This document shows positions 14,548 through 22,959 of a DNA stretch of 34,463 nt, one piece after another. The stretch is from Bacteroidia bacterium (GTDB lineage: Bacteria; Bacteroidota; Bacteroidia; JAIBAJ01), in NCBI GenBank assembly GCA_019695265.1, contig JAIBAJ010000025.1:1-34463 (forward strand), in the 5' to 3' direction. A program made the translations under genes and the position numbers. Position 1 is the stretch's first letter. Each line of letters begins with the position of its first letter. The notes below the pieces were generated by a model. That model saw nothing but the letters and a program-made list of their open reading frames with translations, was not told the DNA's origin and searched no databases.

Positions 14548-17500
14548 TTATTTGGTTTCAAAACTTCTCAGGAAGTCACGTTTTTTTAATTCGGTAGACA
14601 AGTTGTATTGGTAATGAACTTTGCCGGCATGATCTCTTTTTTCAAGTTTTGTTTCGCGAATGGCGGAATTAAATTCCTGATTACTACTAATTGCGCTCAT
14701 TAAACCGTTGCGATAGGTAAAGAAATACCATTGACCTTCGCTAGGCTCTAAATATAAAGACCAGCTATCGCCACCTCGTTTTTTCACATATTCAATGGCA
14801 CCGTAGCATTGTTTATTTACCTGGAAACCGATTACGGAACTTACCCCAATAAATCCTTTGTAGCGATAGGAACTATTTTTGGTGCTCCATGCCAATTTCA
14901 AATCGCTAAGGAATAAAGTTTGGTTGAGTTCTTCAGGAGTTTTTTTGTATGTACCATAAAGGTTCAGCTCTTGCATATATTTAGTAGCCTTTTCCTTTCC
15001 GGCCAACTCCATTAAGGCTTTTTCATATTCATTGCCATAGGTAACAGCTTCGAGCGGAGGAAAGTGGTTATAAAGCTTCTCAGCCATGATACGCATTGCT
15101 TCTTCGTTAAAGAAAAAGTTCATACCGACAAATCCATTGAACACGGTTGTATCGGCTTCCATAATGTGATTAATAACACCCACCGGTTGAATCTCTACCT
15201 GCCCTAAATCAACTCCAAAATTCATTTTACCTTGTCCATTCACTACGCATTTATCGTTTAAACTAATAAAGTTACCAGGTACCACAGCTCCTTTCAATTT
15301 TTCTTTGTTGGATATTCTAAACTCCTTGCTGGTGTTGTCATAATACAAATATCCATCCGCAGCAATTACATCGATATCGGAATAGGAAACCTTTTTAGAA
15401 AGGAAAGTTGGATACACATGGGTACTATCTTTGGTTAACACAATACCGGTTGAGATTTTATTTCCATTGGCATCTTTGGGTTCTTTTTCGATTGGGATAA
15501 GGATTTCTTTTGGATTAATTTCCGATTCAAACCTCAACCAACTGCTACCAATACCTTCGCAATTTTGAATAATTTTAGTGCTACCATTAAAGGTTAAGAA
15601 CTCCTTACTGGCATACAATTGCGCTTTACCTTTATAAGCAAAATAAGGACTAAGGGTGAATCCTGTTTCTTCCAGAACGCTGCCTTCGCCATAGGTTTGG
15701 AAGGCCGAATCAACCGATATTTTATCCAAAGCAATGGATTTCTTTTGACCTGCCACATCTACATAGTCATATTTTCCGCTACCGCTATACCGTTTACGTC
15801 CGGTAATTTTCAGATTACATTCATACAACTTATGAAATTTAGTAGTTCTATTAGCGATGATTTTGGCATTATTAAGCTCTTGCATATCTGCATTTTCTTT
15901 AACCACAACCTTACCGCTATCCGGGAAAATTTGGGCATCGGCACTTTCGATATATTTAACATCAAAGGCTGTGATGGTGAAGGCCTTTTGATCAAAGGTT
16001 GCTTTGGGTGAAACAAAATACAAGGAATCTTGACCGTGGGCAATAGAAACGAATTTAGAACCAACCAGATCACCATCCCCGCCGCTAACCTTGTTTTTAG
16101 AAATGAAGTCAATGGTTCCTTTGTCCATAAACCATTTAAACTCATCAATCATACAAATGTATTTATTAACCGGGAATTGAACCGAGGTAGCGCCTGCATT
16201 GGATTTAAACTCCCCAACCCTTTTATTAAAATCGATGTTCGATTTCAGGTTGGTGGTAGTGAAGGAAGGAGCTTTGGTATTTGGATCGGTAAGCCGGAAG
16301 TTACTGGTATCGGCCGAAAACGAATTTTGTTTGTATTTAAAATTTTTGGAATCCATTTCTGCCAAATCAAAATCCATAAGTCCATTTCCGGATAAACCTT
16401 TAGGAGAAAGGCTAACTTTACCTTTCATGGTGCTAATTCCGTTAAATAAGGAAATAGGCTTTTCTCTGGAAGAAACTTCCATTACATCCTTTTTTGGCAA
16501 CCAATGAACGAAAGCACCTTCTGCATTTCCTTGCGGATATTCCGGAGGACCGGCCGATTGGGTCATGGTATAAGTTTCAGCCGTAGTATTGGTACTATCC
16601 GGATAAAACAATATTTCCTTCGAAGTTGTCACCGAATTAAGGTATTTAATTTCACCACTACCTTTTAATCCTTCATTACTCATTTGGATTTCATTGGTAA
16701 ACTTTCCTTTTCCACCATACAAATCCATTCCACCGGGTGGTGTTTTCTTTTTGAAACCTAAGGAATAATCGTCTTGTAAGGTTAATGTCTCATCAAAGTC
16801 ATTAAAAATACCGGCAGAACTAAATTCTCCTTTAAAGGCCAAACCTTCTGCGGTAAAGTTGTCAAGGGAATCAATTTCAAAAGGTTTATTTCGGAAATAG
16901 AAATTTTCCTTTTTATAAGCTCCCTTTTGAATATTCTTATTATCGTAATAGACATAGGAATCCTTCAAACTTTTAAAAATTGGATACTGAGGAAAGTTTT
17001 TCAATCCGGATTTATTGGCAGGCTGATCGATGAACAATTCCCCTCTGATATCTTGTATCAGGGATTTTACTGCAATTAATTTCAAAGGACGACCAAACTC
17101 ATCTTTTTCTTTGGATGGCACTTTAATTCGAAGGCTATCCACAGCATTCAGATTAATTTTAAAAAAATTGTAGTTGAAGTCATATTCTTTACCGAAAAAT
17201 GTAAAACGTCCGGCTTGAACCTTTCCATCGAATGTAAAGTTTCTATCCTTCTTAATTACAATTTCCTGGTTTTTGGGCGCTATGTAAACATTCTGTGAAT
17301 CGGAGAGGAAAATCTCGGCAACTCCCCGTGTTTGTAAATCAAAATTCAACAGGCTTAAGGTAGCATTTCCGCCTTTTTCAATCTGAGAAATAAACTGAAT
17401 TACGTCGTAATCCTTTGTTCCAACTCTGTTTTGAAGATAATCGGTAGCCTTATCTTTAACGGTTACCTCATCTTTATCCAAATCATAGGCGCAAAAACCT

Positions 17501-18984
17501 AAAACTGTCAGTTTAAGCAAGAATGATTTGGCTGCACTTTCGCTGATTTTCAAACAAGAGGCTGCTTGAGCTAAAGGAATTTTTTTACTACCATAACTTT
17601 CTGCACATTTTTTTAATTTAGAAAAAGGATGAACATCATCCATACCTTGAATTTTAGTGTATCTAACCTCGTCATAGTAGTTTTGAGATTCAAAAATTGC
17701 TCTGGCTTGGTCTCCACCGCTCAGCATTTTAAAATCCATTCTGGGGTCATCAATTTTCCAATAAATGGCATCAATATACAAGTCACAATGATGCCAAGAA
17801 TCTAAAAATGGGGCCTTGCTCATACCTTCCTCACCCCGTAGTAATGCAGCCTCTCTATCTGTATTGATAAACTTAAATTCCAGTCCGGGATGAAAAATAC
17901 TATCTTTTTTCCAATAAACGGAAATAGCCGCTTTTTGGGAAGTAATTCTATCTTTTTTCAGCAAGAATGCCTTGCTTCGTGCTACCAAAAATGGTTCAAT
18001 TTTTTTAGTACTATCATTTAAACGTTTGATGGTTACGGTGGCATCCACCAGTTTATTTCCATATCCAAGAAACCTTGCTCCATGTTGGGCAAAACCTCCA
18101 CGGTAATCGATATTTTTAAAAAAATCTTTAATTTCCAGGTCTCTTAAGTAACTTTCAAAACGAGGATAAGTTGCGCTAGCACTGTCTACATTGGCTAATA
18201 ATTTATCTTCATATCGTCCGATAAGAGGTTTAGAAAAAGCTTCATAATTGGTAAAAATTACGGAATCGGCTACAAACTTAGAACCACCAATATCTACGGA
18301 ATATCTTTTTAAATCGGCAAAACATTGGCTTTCGGGCAATCCTGCTCGTTTCCAATTCACCCTTCCTCCATTCCCCCGGAATGTTTCTTCTGTAGGATAA
18401 TAATCTCCGGAAGTGTTATACACCACAGATGAATCGGATTTTGCTCTGCAAACCAAGGTAAGTTTTGGGAAACGAATATAGGGTACACTATCAAATCCGA
18501 AAGAATAATTGCTGTTATCGGATGCCCATTCGGTTGAAACAGACTTATAAAGAATATTTTTTGAAAAGAGGTAGTTACAAACTTCCAGATATGCAACAAA
18601 CTTTTTGGTACTGCTTCTTCCGAGTAATTTATCCAAACTGCTTTGCCAAGCCGCAAAACTGGTTTCGTTCTGTTTTGATTCAACGAAACTCATTAAGGTA
18701 AACAAATAATTTTGAAAATGAGGATAAGCCTTAAGTCGTTTCTTAAGCATTAAATCACTTGTATTGTAGATTGCTTCTCTTTGAGTGGCAGAAAAACTGC
18801 TTCCATTCCAAATAGGAGCAAATTTTTCCATAAACTCCTCTGTTTTCTTCTTATCTGTTTGCACCATGAAATCATTCATCTCCTTAAGAAAAGCTGCCTG
18901 ATCATGCTGGAATGATTTCAAAGTTTGTCCTAAGGCACCATAACAATTAATAAGTGCCAATCCTATCATTAGTAGTTTCTTCAT
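14548..18984 (-). CDS. very large exported protein of unknown function
   Basis: 1478 residues with a signal peptide (MKKLLMIGLALINCYGALGQ). I recognise no named family over the full length. The first 450 residues are mixed alpha/beta. Residues about 470-525 resemble a small helix-turn-helix-like fold (IPLAQAASCLKISESAAKSF, then LTVLGFCAYDLDKDEVTVKD). After that, long beta-rich stretches repeat a pattern of short strands and GxG turns (GKGKFTNEIQMSNEGLKGSGE, SPKGLSGNGLMDFDLAEM), suggesting a beta-solenoid or LptA/OstA-like architecture. The C-terminal 200 residues include GFIGVSSVIGFQVNKQCYGAI. No T9SS domain or barrel end is evident. The ATG at 18984 opens the signal peptide; the frame is also open upstream to 19083. 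The peptide transporter gene follows after 10 nt. An envelope assembly role is speculation. Confidence 0.8.
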   Translation of the reverse strand: MKKLLMIGLALINCYGALGQTLKSFQHDQAAFLKEMNDFMVQTDKKKTEEFMEKFAPIWNGSSFSATQREAIYNTSDLMLKKRLKAYPHFQNYLFTLMSFVESKQNETSFAAWQSSLDKLLGRSSTKKFVAYLEVCNYLFSKNILYKSVSTEWASDNSNYSFGFDSVPYIRFPKLTLVCRAKSDSSVVYNTSGDYYPTEETFRGNGGRVNWKRAGLPESQCFADLKRYSVDIGGSKFVADSVIFTNYEAFSKPLIGRYEDKLLANVDSASATYPRFESYLRDLEIKDFFKNIDYRGGFAQHGARFLGYGNKLVDATVTIKRLNDSTKKIEPFLVARSKAFLLKKDRITSQKAAISVYWKKDSIFHPGLEFKFINTDREAALLRGEEGMSKAPFLDSWHHCDLYIDAIYWKIDDPRMDFKMLSGGDQARAIFESQNYYDEVRYTKIQGMDDVHPFSKLKKCAESYGSKKIPLAQAASCLKISESAAKSFLLKLTVLGFCAYDLDKDEVTVKDKATDYLQNRVGTKDYDVIQFISQIEKGGNATLSLLNFDLQTRGVAEIFLSDSQNVYIAPKNQEIVIKKDRNFTFDGKVQAGRFTFFGKEYDFNYNFFKINLNAVDSLRIKVPSKEKDEFGRPLKLIAVKSLIQDIRGELFIDQPANKSGLKNFPQYPIFKSLKDSYVYYDNKNIQKGAYKKENFYFRNKPFEIDSLDNFTAEGLAFKGEFSSAGIFNDFDETLTLQDDYSLGFKKKTPPGGMDLYGGKGKFTNEIQMSNEGLKGSGEIKYLNSVTTSKEILFYPDSTNTTAETYTMTQSAGPPEYPQGNAEGAFVHWLPKKDVMEVSSREKPISLFNGISTMKGKVSLSPKGLSGNGLMDFDLAEMDSKNFKYKQNSFSADTSNFRLTDPNTKAPSFTTTNLKSNIDFNKRVGEFKSNAGATSVQFPVNKYICMIDEFKWFMDKGTIDFISKNKVSGGDGDLVGSKFVSIAHGQDSLYFVSPKATFDQKAFTITAFDVKYIESADAQIFPDSGKVVVKENADMQELNNAKIIANRTTKFHKLYECNLKITGRKRYSGSGKYDYVDVAGQKKSIALDKISVDSAFQTYGEGSVLEETGFTLSPYFAYKGKAQLYASKEFLTFNGSTKIIQNCEGIGSSWLRFESEINPKEILIPIEKEPKDANGNKISTGIVLTKDSTHVYPTFLSKKVSYSDIDVIAADGYLYYDNTSKEFRISNKEKLKGAVVPGNFISLNDKCVVNGQGKMNFGVDLGQVEIQPVGVINHIMEADTTVFNGFVGMNFFFNEEAMRIMAEKLYNHFPPLEAVTYGNEYEKALMELAGKEKATKYMQELNLYGTYKKTPEELNQTLFLSDLKLAWSTKNSSYRYKGFIGVSSVIGFQVNKQCYGAIEYVKKRGGDSWSLYLEPSEGQWYFFTYRNGLMSAISSNQEFNSAIRETKLEKRDHAGKVHYQYNLSTELKKRDFLRSFETK

Positions 18985-19106
18985 TTGGATAATCTCCTTC
19001 AAACGCAAAGAAAAGATAAGACAGGAATTATTCAAATCGAAGTTTTGAACAAAAAGCCTGTCAACCCGATTTGTTAAAACCAATTATCGTGCCTGTATGA
19101 CAAAGA

Positions 19107-19141
19107 AAATGCCTGAACTTCTTGGAGAAATTCAGGCATTT
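19107..19141 (-). terminator. intrinsic terminator after the DUF1571-LysM gene
   Basis: On the minus strand, ATGCCTGAATTTCT pairs with AGAAGTTCAGGCAT around a 3 nt loop, giving a 14 bp stem with one G-T pair, followed by TTTTCTTTG. It begins 20 nt past the stop of the upstream gene and separates it from the 1478-residue gene. Confidence 0.85.
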
Positions 19142-19161
19142 GAAGTGGGAGTTGCTTGATT

Positions 19162-20010
19162 CTAAAAGTGGTAACCTTTGTAATCTTCTGTAAATTCTTC
19201 CTCTGCTAATTTTGGATTGATAACCAAATTGGAATATTTATACTCTGCAAACAATCCTTTTTCGTCAAAAAGTTGTTGGTAAATAGGCAGATGATTTATT
19301 TTGTCGATGTATAAAACAACCCGTTTAGCATAACTATTAGGAACTTTTATTTTCTGACCCGGCTTAACCCCATCGTAATCTCTCAGGTTATTTATTTCCA
19401 GAAGTGCGTATTCGCTTACCCAAAGTTTCTTTGCAATTTTGATTAAATCTTCACCAGGCAAAACAGTGTAATCAACAAGTTTATATTCTTTATTTTCCAA
19501 AACAACCTTCCAACAGTCACGATTTGCAAATTTTATACTACCTTCAATTGTGCAGTATTCGTTGAGTTTCGGACCAAATTTTTTATAAACATCAGCAAGG
19601 AGTCCACCGGTATATTCAAAACCCAATTCAAACAAGGTGTGGTGTTGACCTTTTCTAAGGATATCGCCATATGGATCCAAGTTTAGATTAGCCCATGGAA
19701 AACTATTCGGATTAACCAAGGCCTTATTATTGTTTTTACCTTCAATAAATAGTACTTCTGCTCCAACATTTGGTAAATAATTATACAAATACACCTTAAA
19801 CGGCTTTACAAACATTTTCACTTCTTGTTCTCCTATTTCCATTTTTCCTTTCAACCGTTCTTGTTTCCATAAATGGAATTTCAAGGTTTTCAAGGTTTTA
19901 ATAGATGCCAGCATTTTTTCCGTTAGCTCCTTTTTATCAGGGATTTGTTGAGCGTGAAGGGTGAAATTTGCCAGAGAAAACAATGCGATGAAAACAAGTG
20001 CTTTTTTCAT
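19162..20010 (-). CDS. exported LolA-like DUF1571 protein with internal LysM domain
   Basis: A 282-residue periplasmic protein. The signal peptide covers residues 1-20. The body resembles DUF1571 of the LolA/outer-membrane lipoprotein-sorting fold: TLKTLKFHLWKQERLKG, MFVKPFKVYLYNY, VLFIEGKNNNKALVNP, and near the end VVLYIDKINHLPIYQQLFDE with EYKYSNLVIN. Between the strand CWKVVLENKEYK and that last block sits a LysM domain (residues 179-224: VDYTVLPGEDLIKIAKKLWV to VKPGQKIKVP), so a peptidoglycan-binding module is inserted inside the fold rather than added at an end. A role linking lipid or lipoprotein handling to the cell wall is inference. I chose ATG at 20010 for the signal peptide; TATTTTTG (minus, 20029-20036) is a candidate -7 box. 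It is divergent from yqgE. Confidence 0.85.
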   Translation of the reverse strand: MKKALVFIALFSLANFTLHAQQIPDKKELTEKMLASIKTLKTLKFHLWKQERLKGKMEIGEQEVKMFVKPFKVYLYNYLPNVGAEVLFIEGKNNNKALVNPNSFPWANLNLDPYGDILRKGQHHTLFELGFEYTGGLLADVYKKFGPKLNEYCTIEGSIKFANRDCWKVVLENKEYKLVDYTVLPGEDLIKIAKKLWVSEYALLEINNLRDYDGVKPGQKIKVPNSYAKRVVLYIDKINHLPIYQQLFDEKGLFAEYKYSNLVINPKLAEEEFTEDYKGYHF

Positions 20011-20151
20011 AAATAAATATCGATTGGCCAAAAATATCAAAAATGATTGCATCGCCCGCATTTTTAAGGATTTTATGATTTTTTGTTTAAAAACCATGCC
20101 ATTTCAATTTCATCGTTTAAAAATTTCCTATTGTTGCAGCAGAATTAATCT

Positions 20152-20739
20152 ATGGAATTAGGAAACTTCGGAGGTTATCCCACTCAACAAATTTTACCTG
20201 AAACCGGAAGGATTTTGGTGGCAGAGCCTTTCCTTTCCGATAATTACTTTAAAAGGTCGGTTGTTTTACTGACTGAATTTACCCCGGAAGGAAGCATTGG
20301 TTTCATTCTTAATAAGCCTTTGGATATTTCTATCCAGGATGTAATGGCTGATACTCCCGACTTTGATGCATTGGTTCTTATGGGCGGACCGGTAGGTAGA
20401 GACACCCTTCACTTTCTGCATACCTTAGGAGATACTATTCAGGGAAGCAGAAAAATTATGGAAGGCATTTACTGGGGAGGCGATTTCGAAAAAATAAAAG
20501 AACTCATCCAATCCGGTCGAATCTATCCGGATGAAATTAAATTTTTTATTGGTTATAGCGGATGGAGTCCCGGACAATTGGAACAAGAAATCCAACAAAA
20601 ATCATGGTTTGTACTTCCGGGGCAAACTGAATACATTATGAACCACGATACAAGTCATTTGTGGAACAAAATATTAAAAGACCAGGGAGAAGAATATGCA
20701 GGATTTGCCAATTATCCTGTTGATCCAATGTTGAATTAA
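20152..20739 (+). CDS. yqgE: YqgE/AlgH family protein
   Basis: 195 residues, the usual length of the family. Conserved blocks: GRILVAEPFLSDNYFKRSVV (the N-terminal family signature), GSIGFILNKPL, LMGGPVGRDTLHFLHT, GIYWGGDFEKIKELI, and FFIGYSGWSPGQLEQEI. The protein is cytoplasmic and its biochemical role is not settled; it was linked to alginate regulation in pseudomonads and is widely conserved elsewhere. ATG at 20152 is the first start and gives the usual short N-terminal extension. The gene is divergent from the DUF1571-LysM gene and is followed by scoB, which has its own promoter, so it is probably monocistronic. Confidence 0.95.
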   Translation: MELGNFGGYPTQQILPETGRILVAEPFLSDNYFKRSVVLLTEFTPEGSIGFILNKPLDISIQDVMADTPDFDALVLMGGPVGRDTLHFLHTLGDTIQGSRKIMEGIYWGGDFEKIKELIQSGRIYPDEIKFFIGYSGWSPGQLEQEIQQKSWFVLPGQTEYIMNHDTSHLWNKILKDQGEEYAGFANYPVDPMLN

Positions 20740-20744
20740 TTCAC

Positions 20745-20774
20745 TTTGTGATTTCCACTCTCCCATTACCTTTG
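20745..20774 (+). promoter_or_regulatory. Bacteroidota-type promoter of scoB
   Basis: TTTG at 20745-20748 and TACCTTTG at 20767-20774 are separated by 18 nt, matching the -33 TTTG and -7 TAnnTTTG elements of the Bacteroidota housekeeping sigma factor. Transcription would start near 20780, about 14 nt before the scoB ATG. Confidence 0.7.
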
Positions 20775-20793
20775 CCTCACAAAACCTGTAAAG

Positions 20794-21450
20794 ATGTTAG
20801 ATAAAAACGGAATTGCTAAAAGAATTGCCAGAGAATTGAAAGATGGATATTATGTGAATCTTGGAATTGGCATACCAACCCTGGTTGCCAACTACATTCC
20901 GGAAGGTATCAATGTTGTTTTACAATCTGAAAACGGCTTATTAGGGATGGGTCCATTTCCCTTTGAAGATGAGGTGGATCCGGATTTAATTAATGCAGGA
21001 AAACAAACCGTAACAACAGTACCCGGTTCATCCTTTTTTGATTCAGCAACCAGTTTTGCCATGATCAGAGGAGAACATGTTCAATTAACTGTTCTTGGGG
21101 CAATGGAAGTTTCTGAAAACGGAGATATTGCCAACTGGAAAATTCCGGGAAAAATGGTAAAAGGAATGGGAGGTGCTATGGATTTGGTGGCATCGGCCAA
21201 GAATATCATAGTTGCTATGCAACATGTCAATAAAGCAGGTGAATCAAAATTACTTCCTGCTTGCACTTTACCCTTAACCGGTGTAGGTTGCGTAAAAAAG
21301 ATCGTTACCGAATTAGGCGTGTTTGATATTTTACCTGAAGGTGGATTTAAGCTTTTGGAACGAGCACCGGGAGTTAGTGTAGAACAAATCAAAGTCTCAA
21401 CTGCCGGAAAATTAGTAGTGGAAGGAGAAATTCCAGAAATGGTTCTATAA
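20794..21450 (+). CDS. scoB: 3-oxoacid CoA-transferase subunit B
   Basis: 218 residues, typical length of the B subunit that transfers CoA from succinyl-CoA to acetoacetate. The active-site glutamate lies in [12 protein letters not shown] (E46); the family block [13 protein letters not shown] is near the N-terminus, with [13 protein letters not shown] and [17 protein letters not shown] further along. The A subunit, normally adjacent, is not found on either side, so it must be encoded elsewhere for a working enzyme. Its stop codon abuts the ATG of the aldehyde dehydrogenase with no gap, implying an operon and coupled translation. A clear promoter precedes it. A link to the thiolase at 31186 in acetoacetate or amino-acid catabolism is plausible. 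Confidence 0.93.
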   Translation: MLDKNGIAKRIARELKDGYYVNLGIGIPTLVANYIPEGINVVLQSENGLLGMGPFPFEDEVDPDLINAGKQTVTTVPGSSFFDSATSFAMIRGEHVQLTVLGAMEVSENGDIANWKIPGKMVKGMGGAMDLVASAKNIIVAMQHVNKAGESKLLPACTLPLTGVGCVKKIVTELGVFDILPEGGFKLLERAPGVSVEQIKVSTAGKLVVEGEIPEMVL

Positions 21451-22899
21451 ATGATTGTATTAAAGAATTACCTGAATGGCGAATTGGTAGCTCCAATCAA
21501 TGGAAATTACCTGCCTCTGATTGAACCTGCAAAAGGTTTAGCTTTCGGAAAAGTACCTAATTCCGACTACATGGATGTGGAAATGGCTGTAAAATCAGCT
21601 AAAAATGCATTATCGGATTGGAAAAATCTACATTCAGAAGAACGTTTTATAATTCTAAATAAAATAGCTGAACTTATTGATCTAAACAATGAACGTTTAG
21701 CTCAGGCAGAAAGTCAGGATCAAGGAAAAAACATTAAGACAGCCCGGGCTGAAATTAAAAGAGCTGCACAAAATTTTAGGTTCTTTGCAACTGCTTGCCT
21801 TCATTTTGCAAGCGAAAGCCATTCTAACGAAAATGATAGCATCAATTATACCTTGCGTCAACCAATTGGTATTGTTGGATGTATTTCGCCATGGAATTTA
21901 CCCTTATACTTATTTAGCTGGAAAATTGCCCCGGCTTTAGCCGCCGGAAATTGTGTAATTGCCAAACCAAGTGAGGTAACTCCTTATACCGCGTACTTAT
22001 TAGGGGAACTATGTATGGAAGCCGGATTGCCGTCCGGGGTATTATCCATCTTGCATGGAGACGGACCTTCAGTTGGCAAAGCAATTGTAGAACATCCACA
22101 AATTAAAGCCATTTCATTTACAGGAAGCACCCGGGCCGGGAAAGAAATTGCCGCTATAGCAAGTCCGGCTTTCAAAAAAATATCCTTGGAGTTAGGAGGT
22201 AAAAACCCGAACGTAATATTTGCGGATTGTGATTTTGACCTGGCAGTAAAAACAAGTGTACAGGCAGCCTTCCAAAACCAAGGTGAAATATGCTTATGTG
22301 GCTCCAGGGTTTACATCCAAAGAGCCATATTTGACCAATTCAAATCCGCGTTTATTGAAAGAGCATCTAAATTGAAAGTTGGGATACCTGCGGACGAATC
22401 CTGTCAGTTGGGAGCTATAGTTTCCGAGCTTCATTTTAATAAAATTCTTGCTTGTATTGAAACTGCCAAACAAGAGGGAGGCAACATTTTATTAGGAGGT
22501 ACTCCATTGAAAATGGATGGAGCTTATGCTCAAGGATGGTACATTCCTCCAACCATTCTGGATGGTTTAAACAATTCCTGCAAAACCAATCAAGAGGAAA
22601 TTTTTGGTCCTGTGGTAACCTTGCAGCCTTTTGATACCGAAGAGGAGGCCTTGGCCTTAGCCAATGATTGCGGATATGGATTAGCTTCTACTGTATTTAC
22701 ATCCGATTTATCCAAAGCCCATCGATTTGCAGCAGGAATTCAAGCAGGAATTGTATGGGTAAATTGTTGGTTGCATCGCGATTTAAGAACTCCTTTTGGT
22801 GGAGTTAAAAACTCAGGCATTGGAAGAGAAGGCGGATGGGATGCTATGCGCTTTTTCACCGAACCCAAAAATGTTTGCATTAAATACCATGGAAGTTGA
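21451..22899 (+). CDS. aldehyde dehydrogenase, muconic-semialdehyde type
   Basis: A 482-residue NAD(P)-dependent aldehyde dehydrogenase. Catalytic residues: N149 (SPWNLPLY), E247 (LELGGKNPN) and nucleophile C281 (QGEICLCGSR). The cofactor-binding block ISFTGSTRAGKEIA is near residue 222. The C-terminal signature WVNCWLHRDLRTPFGGVKNS is characteristic of 2-aminomuconate/2-hydroxymuconate semialdehyde dehydrogenases (the ALDH8A1-like group), enzymes of kynurenine or aromatic ring breakdown. The match points to that subgroup but does not prove the substrate. Its ATG immediately follows the scoB stop codon, so the two genes are cotranscribed, which fits degradation of an amino acid or aromatic compound toward acyl-CoA. 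No other kynurenine-pathway gene is in the window. Confidence 0.9.
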   Translation: MIVLKNYLNGELVAPINGNYLPLIEPAKGLAFGKVPNSDYMDVEMAVKSAKNALSDWKNLHSEERFIILNKIAELIDLNNERLAQAESQDQGKNIKTARAEIKRAAQNFRFFATACLHFASESHSNENDSINYTLRQPIGIVGCISPWNLPLYLFSWKIAPALAAGNCVIAKPSEVTPYTAYLLGELCMEAGLPSGVLSILHGDGPSVGKAIVEHPQIKAISFTGSTRAGKEIAAIASPAFKKISLELGGKNPNVIFADCDFDLAVKTSVQAAFQNQGEICLCGSRVYIQRAIFDQFKSAFIERASKLKVGIPADESCQLGAIVSELHFNKILACIETAKQEGGNILLGGTPLKMDGAYAQGWYIPPTILDGLNNSCKTNQEEIFGPVVTLQPFDTEEEALALANDCGYGLASTVFTSDLSKAHRFAAGIQAGIVWVNCWLHRDLRTPFGGVKNSGIGREGGWDAMRFFTEPKNVCIKYHGS

Positions 22900-22959
22900 T
22901 ATGACAAAAGACATGTTTTTTTGAATTAAAAAAACTAAATTTGTCAATCAATATAGTTT

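Noticed and set aside
15619-16395. Antisense frames of 100-130 codons inside the 1478-residue gene
   Set aside because: They overlap an uninterrupted long coding frame with a signal peptide and show no motifs of their own.
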